Assembly (NCBI GenBank): GCA_011634665.1
Contig: WAEK01000009.1
Coordinates: forward strand, 496,001-560,000
Origin: Mortierella sp. BCC40632
Taxonomy: Eukaryota; Mortierellomycota; Mortierellomycetes; Mortierellales; Mortierellaceae
Direction of reading: 5' to 3'
DNA length: 64,000 bases
Below the pieces are notes generated by a model. The model was given only the letters and a program-made list of their open reading frames with translations, had not been told where the DNA came from and ran no database searches. Numbering within the stretch: the stretch's first letter is position 1; each line of letters starts with the position of its first letter. Of this stretch, positions 60,432 through 64,000 are shown piece by piece. Made by a program: the position numbers and the translations under genes.

Positions 60432-62707
60432 CTATACCTGTAGCCACAAAAGTGGGGCCAATGAAGCCTGGAACGCTCCGATCATGTACAGGTGTGTTGG
60501 TAAAACGAAAGGGCCTACTTCAATTGCGACATAAAGCCCACGAACCGGAATACACATTTTCCATACTGTTCCAAGGTCATATATAACCTGGACTAAAGGG
60601 ACTGAGTCAGCCCCGGCCTCCAAGGCTGCTTTCCCGAACCTTAAAAGGCGCCACATGTCCCAACCGTTCTTGCTTTTTTCAGACCTATGAGCCATACCTG
60701 TCACCTCACCAAAAACTATTTCGGTACCATCTTTGGTGACTTTGTAGTCGGCTCGGTCTGCCTTCATATTCAAAGCGATCTGCGTACTTGATGCTGTGTT
60801 GGGGCTAGTGTGCGCGCATGCAGGGAATAATTTCGAGAGCTTCGAATGGTTAACATATTTATACGGCATTGGGCTCAACAGAGAAACATGGGGCTGGGCC
60901 ACAGAGAACTATATATTGACTTTGGACTTACAAATGCACGAAGGTGTCTTCTGGGGGATAGTGGCTGAAAGCTCTCATCACGGGCGACACATAGTTTGTG
61001 ATTAAGGTTTCCTCAGACACTTCAATCGGGCGCCGAGGCAAGTCATTCAATCTAAATTCAACAGGAGAAACAATATGAGTTGTGAAATCATTATTAGATA
61101 TAATCATGGTGTAGTCAACCAGATTGCCTGACTTACAGAGTCGTAAAGAGTTGTTTCATTCTCCTATTCTTAATCTTATCAAGACTCGCGGACGCGCCGT
61201 CGAGATCACCTGTCGCATATCCCTAGATTAGGAGACAATAGTTAGGTTTTGGGAGCAAGCTCTTTAATACATGATGATGAAAGTATCGTTTTAATTTGGA
61301 ACGGATTCAAACTTACACGGATTGCCGCCTGAACTTCGGCATCCTCCATAATCACATTGGGGGTATCAATCGTCAGGCTACTCCGGACAGCCTTGATAGT
61401 CGCCCCAGTGAAAACTTCTTTCATCAGCTTTGTAGGTAAGAATGGGGCGAAGACTCCTGCAAGAATTCTATAAATACTCAAGGAATGTATTAGATGTTTG
61501 AGAATACTTTGAGTGGATCTAAATATCAATAAAGCAATTGATGGTTATCTTACGCATAGTCGGCGGTGTTGGATTTCAAGAGAGTCCCACTCTTGAGAGC
61601 TGCTTCTGCAGCTCGTTGATATTCGACACAAAGACAAAGCATACACGAGTCGTCAATATTCCACTATCATAGTTTATATTAAAGAGTCAGTAACAGTGTA
61701 TGACAAACGCGCATAGACAGTGGGATGAACAACAAAGACTCTTTACCTCGGTACACGAGATATGATTTAGCGGCGTGATGCTGATGTCGCTCTCCTGCAC
61801 ATGAGAATCCAAATAGAAAATAATAAAATCCTAATCAGATGACACCCATGTTAAACTTCTAACACGAGAGTACAGATACTACAGAAGCATAAATATTTAC
61901 TTCAAGACCGTCATCATCCACAGTCTCTCCTTCCGCGCCCGATGGTTCTTCAACGAGGACTGTGCTTGGCTGAGGAGAAATCTGGTTTGTCGTGTCGGAA
62001 GAAGTCGCGGCTGTGGCCATGGTCGTACTCGTGGGAACACGCTTTCTCTTTTTCGACGCTTGCTCTACGAAAAGAATATTTTGAACAACGAGACTGTGAA
62101 TAAGGCTCGATAGTCACGGTTTTGAAGGGGCTGAAAAAAATATGTCTTACTACTAGAAGTCGACTGAGAGGAATTTTCCAAGGCTCTGGATAGTCCTTGA
62201 GCTACAACAGCTACTAAACATTAACAATGAAGTTAGTTAATATGTAGACTAGCTCGTGTTCTTCACTTGCCCCCTCTAATGTCACAATACTCGTGAATCC
62301 TTTAGCTAGTATTCTAAGTTACCTTCGTGTTCTCGCAACTTAGCTGATATAGTGCGACTCTTTCCGACAACTTGACTCGAAGATACTTCAAGAATATCCA
62401 ACTCGTGATTCGTAATAATGCGATTCTCATAGTAATTGTCGATAAGGTCATTCGTCATTCTTGATGCAGCCTTTGCTTTCTGACAGACAAACTCATATGA
62501 GCTATTTTGTAGGTCCTGCATCCATCGTGCCCATTCCAACAATAGCTGTGACGAGCAAGATCGCTCTAGTGCACGGAAGGCAATGTACTCTTCAGGTTCA
62601 AAGAGAAGTCGTCCTCCCTGAGATAAAAAATATCCCGCCCCTACCCGATTCGCATTGATTTCAGCATGCCAGCTCGTAGCATGTGAAGTATTTTGGTTCT
62701 TCTCCAT
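60432..62707 (-). CDS. Intact nine-exon gene of an orphan Mucoromycota family, PD-(D/E)xK-like C-terminus
   Basis: Nine exons: 62707-62323, 62213-62151, 62064-61901, 61794-61747, 61663-61554, 61467-61317, 61222-61137, 61051-60932 and 60804-60432. All sites are GT-AG, and the phases close exactly to 499 residues. No stop or frameshift is seen. Residues 1-130 are helical. Residues 150-205 are disordered, with a nuclear-localisation-like KKRKRV at 154-159. The middle has WNIDDSCMLCLCVEYQRAA and FAPFLPTKLM. The C-terminus starts VHFPNT, then KADRADYKV, IVFGEVTG, WDMWRLLRFGK and PLVQVIYDLG, ending WLQV. From memory it resembles a large family in Mortierella and arbuscular mycorrhizal fungi that carries GEVK. 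Asp395, Glu409 and Thr411 sit where a PD-(D/E)xK nuclease has D, E and K, so the Lys appears replaced. Function unknown. Confidence 0.75.
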
Positions 62708-62859
62708 GGAATGTCAATGTTGTTGGCGTCACGATGTCGGGTTTGTAGACGGTAATTCTTTCCTATGAAGTTTCACTTGCAAAAAAAAAAAACTATTAGT
62801 AACGATGACATCTGCGGAAATACCTGTAGGACCCTAAATCACAATTATTGCCACAATAC

Positions 62860-63329
62860 TGCCAGTCGCAACTGCCCACATACATCATGTACAGAAAGCG
62901 AGTATGTGAGCAGGATCATTGCGGGACATACAGCGGACATTAGCTGCGAGCCGTATGACGAGCAAAGACCGCGAGTCTAACCCAATCCTTTACTGCCCTG
63001 AAATCTCTCTGTTAATTTGGTAGGGAATCAAATCAGCAGAAGCCAGGGGGAGCAGGAAGGGCAGGAGAAAGGGTATCAAACTCCAAATGGACTGCCATGT
63101 CATGTCAAGGCGTCCAGAAATACATTTTGCCAGTCGCAACTGCCCACATACATCATGTACAGAAAGCGAGTATGTGAGCAGGATCATTGCGGGACATACA
63201 GCGGACATTAACTGCGAGCCGTATGACGAGCAAAGACCGCGAGTCTAACCCAATCCTTTACTGCCCTGAAATCTCTCTGTTGATTTGGTAGGGAATTAAC
63301 AGAAGCCAGGGGGAGCAAGGAGGGCAGGC
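62860..63329. repeat. Direct duplication, two copies 268 bp apart
   Basis: About 200 bp starting TGCCAGTCGCAACTGCCCAC at 62860 recur at 63128 with only a few substitutions and a small deletion near the end. The first copy ends near 63065 and the second near 63329. The copies hold no intact frame of note. Confidence 0.9.
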
Positions 63330-63387
63330 AAAAGTGCAAGAGGAGAACTAGCAATCGGACTCAATCATCTCTCACCCCTCGGACCGC

Positions 63388-63536
<149 letters not shown>

Positions 63537-64000
63537 AGGGATGGATGGGTGAGGGGTGAGAGAAGGATGGAGTGGAGCTCAAAAGGTAGGCGCGACGCAG
63601 GAGCAAACAAGCCACCATGATATCACCGATTTCTTACTGCGGATGCTGCAATCTCCTTCCATCAACCTTGCAGCTCCTTCTGTCCACCAACCACTTTCTC
63701 TGTCTCTGCCATGCACTCTCCCTTTCCTCGTCTCATTGCAATGTCCCTCTCCTCACTCATTTCCTCTCATCTCCTCCCTTGCTTTGATCGCTCGCACGTT
63801 CTCTTTTGACCTTACTTTTTCGTTTGTCTTTGCTCTCTTTCTTTTTTTGCCACCATTTCCACATTTTCATTGGGTCTTTGCCACCATTCTCACGCCTTTC
63901 ATCCCTTCAAACTTTCCCTATGTAATCCCACCTTCTTCTCCTCTTTCATCACGCGTTTTCTCTACATCCCGCACCTTCTCAACAGCCCAGGCTCTTTCAC

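Overview
The window reads as nuclear DNA of an early-diverging filamentous fungus, most likely Mucoromycota and probably Mortierellomycotina. All recognisable genes are eukaryotic and intron-rich, with GT-AG introns mostly of 100-300 bp. Several families (the expanded methyltransferase type, Crinkler-like nucleases, an orphan GEV-motif family) are ones I associate with Mortierellomycotina and Glomeromycotina. The DNA is unusually full of poly-A/T tracts and CT/GA microsatellites. I reconstructed every gene model by hand by joining reading frames at splice sites and checking exon phase.

Core region, about 1-51200. A 5'-partial methyltransferase gene (minus strand) occupies the left edge. A gene-poor stretch follows to 10.3 kb. 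RIF1 (plus) spans 10331-16631. Three minus-strand genes come next: a STEEP1-type protein, the WBP1/OST48 oligosaccharyltransferase subunit, and a xanthine dehydrogenase-family enzyme with an altered substrate pocket. Then come MRT4 (plus, ribosome assembly), UreF and FAM50/XAP5 (both minus), a universal-stress-protein gene (plus) with a 2.4 kb intron, a flavin amine oxidase (minus), a D-arabinose dehydrogenase-type aldo/keto reductase (plus), and an LCB3-type sphingoid-base-phosphate phosphatase (plus). These are mostly independent housekeeping genes, not a pathway cluster. The loose themes are the ER membrane (WBP1, LCB3, STEEP1) and nitrogen or purine use (XDH family, UreF, amine oxidase).

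Accessory region, about 52300-63300. The character changes here. There are broken genes on both strands (including a frameshifted Crinkler-like PD-(D/E)xK nuclease), a decayed 5'-truncated LINE retrotransposon on the minus strand, and a second LINE-type tail on the plus strand. There is one intact nine-exon gene of an orphan family, a 268-bp direct duplication, and a long GA/GT microsatellite at the right edge. This looks like a transposon-rich compartment abutting conserved genes.

The strongest items for follow-up are the XDH-family enzyme with four substituted pocket residues, the intact orphan gene at 60432-62707, the N-terminal PP1-docking pair in RIF1, and the probable GC-AG intron near the end of RIF1.
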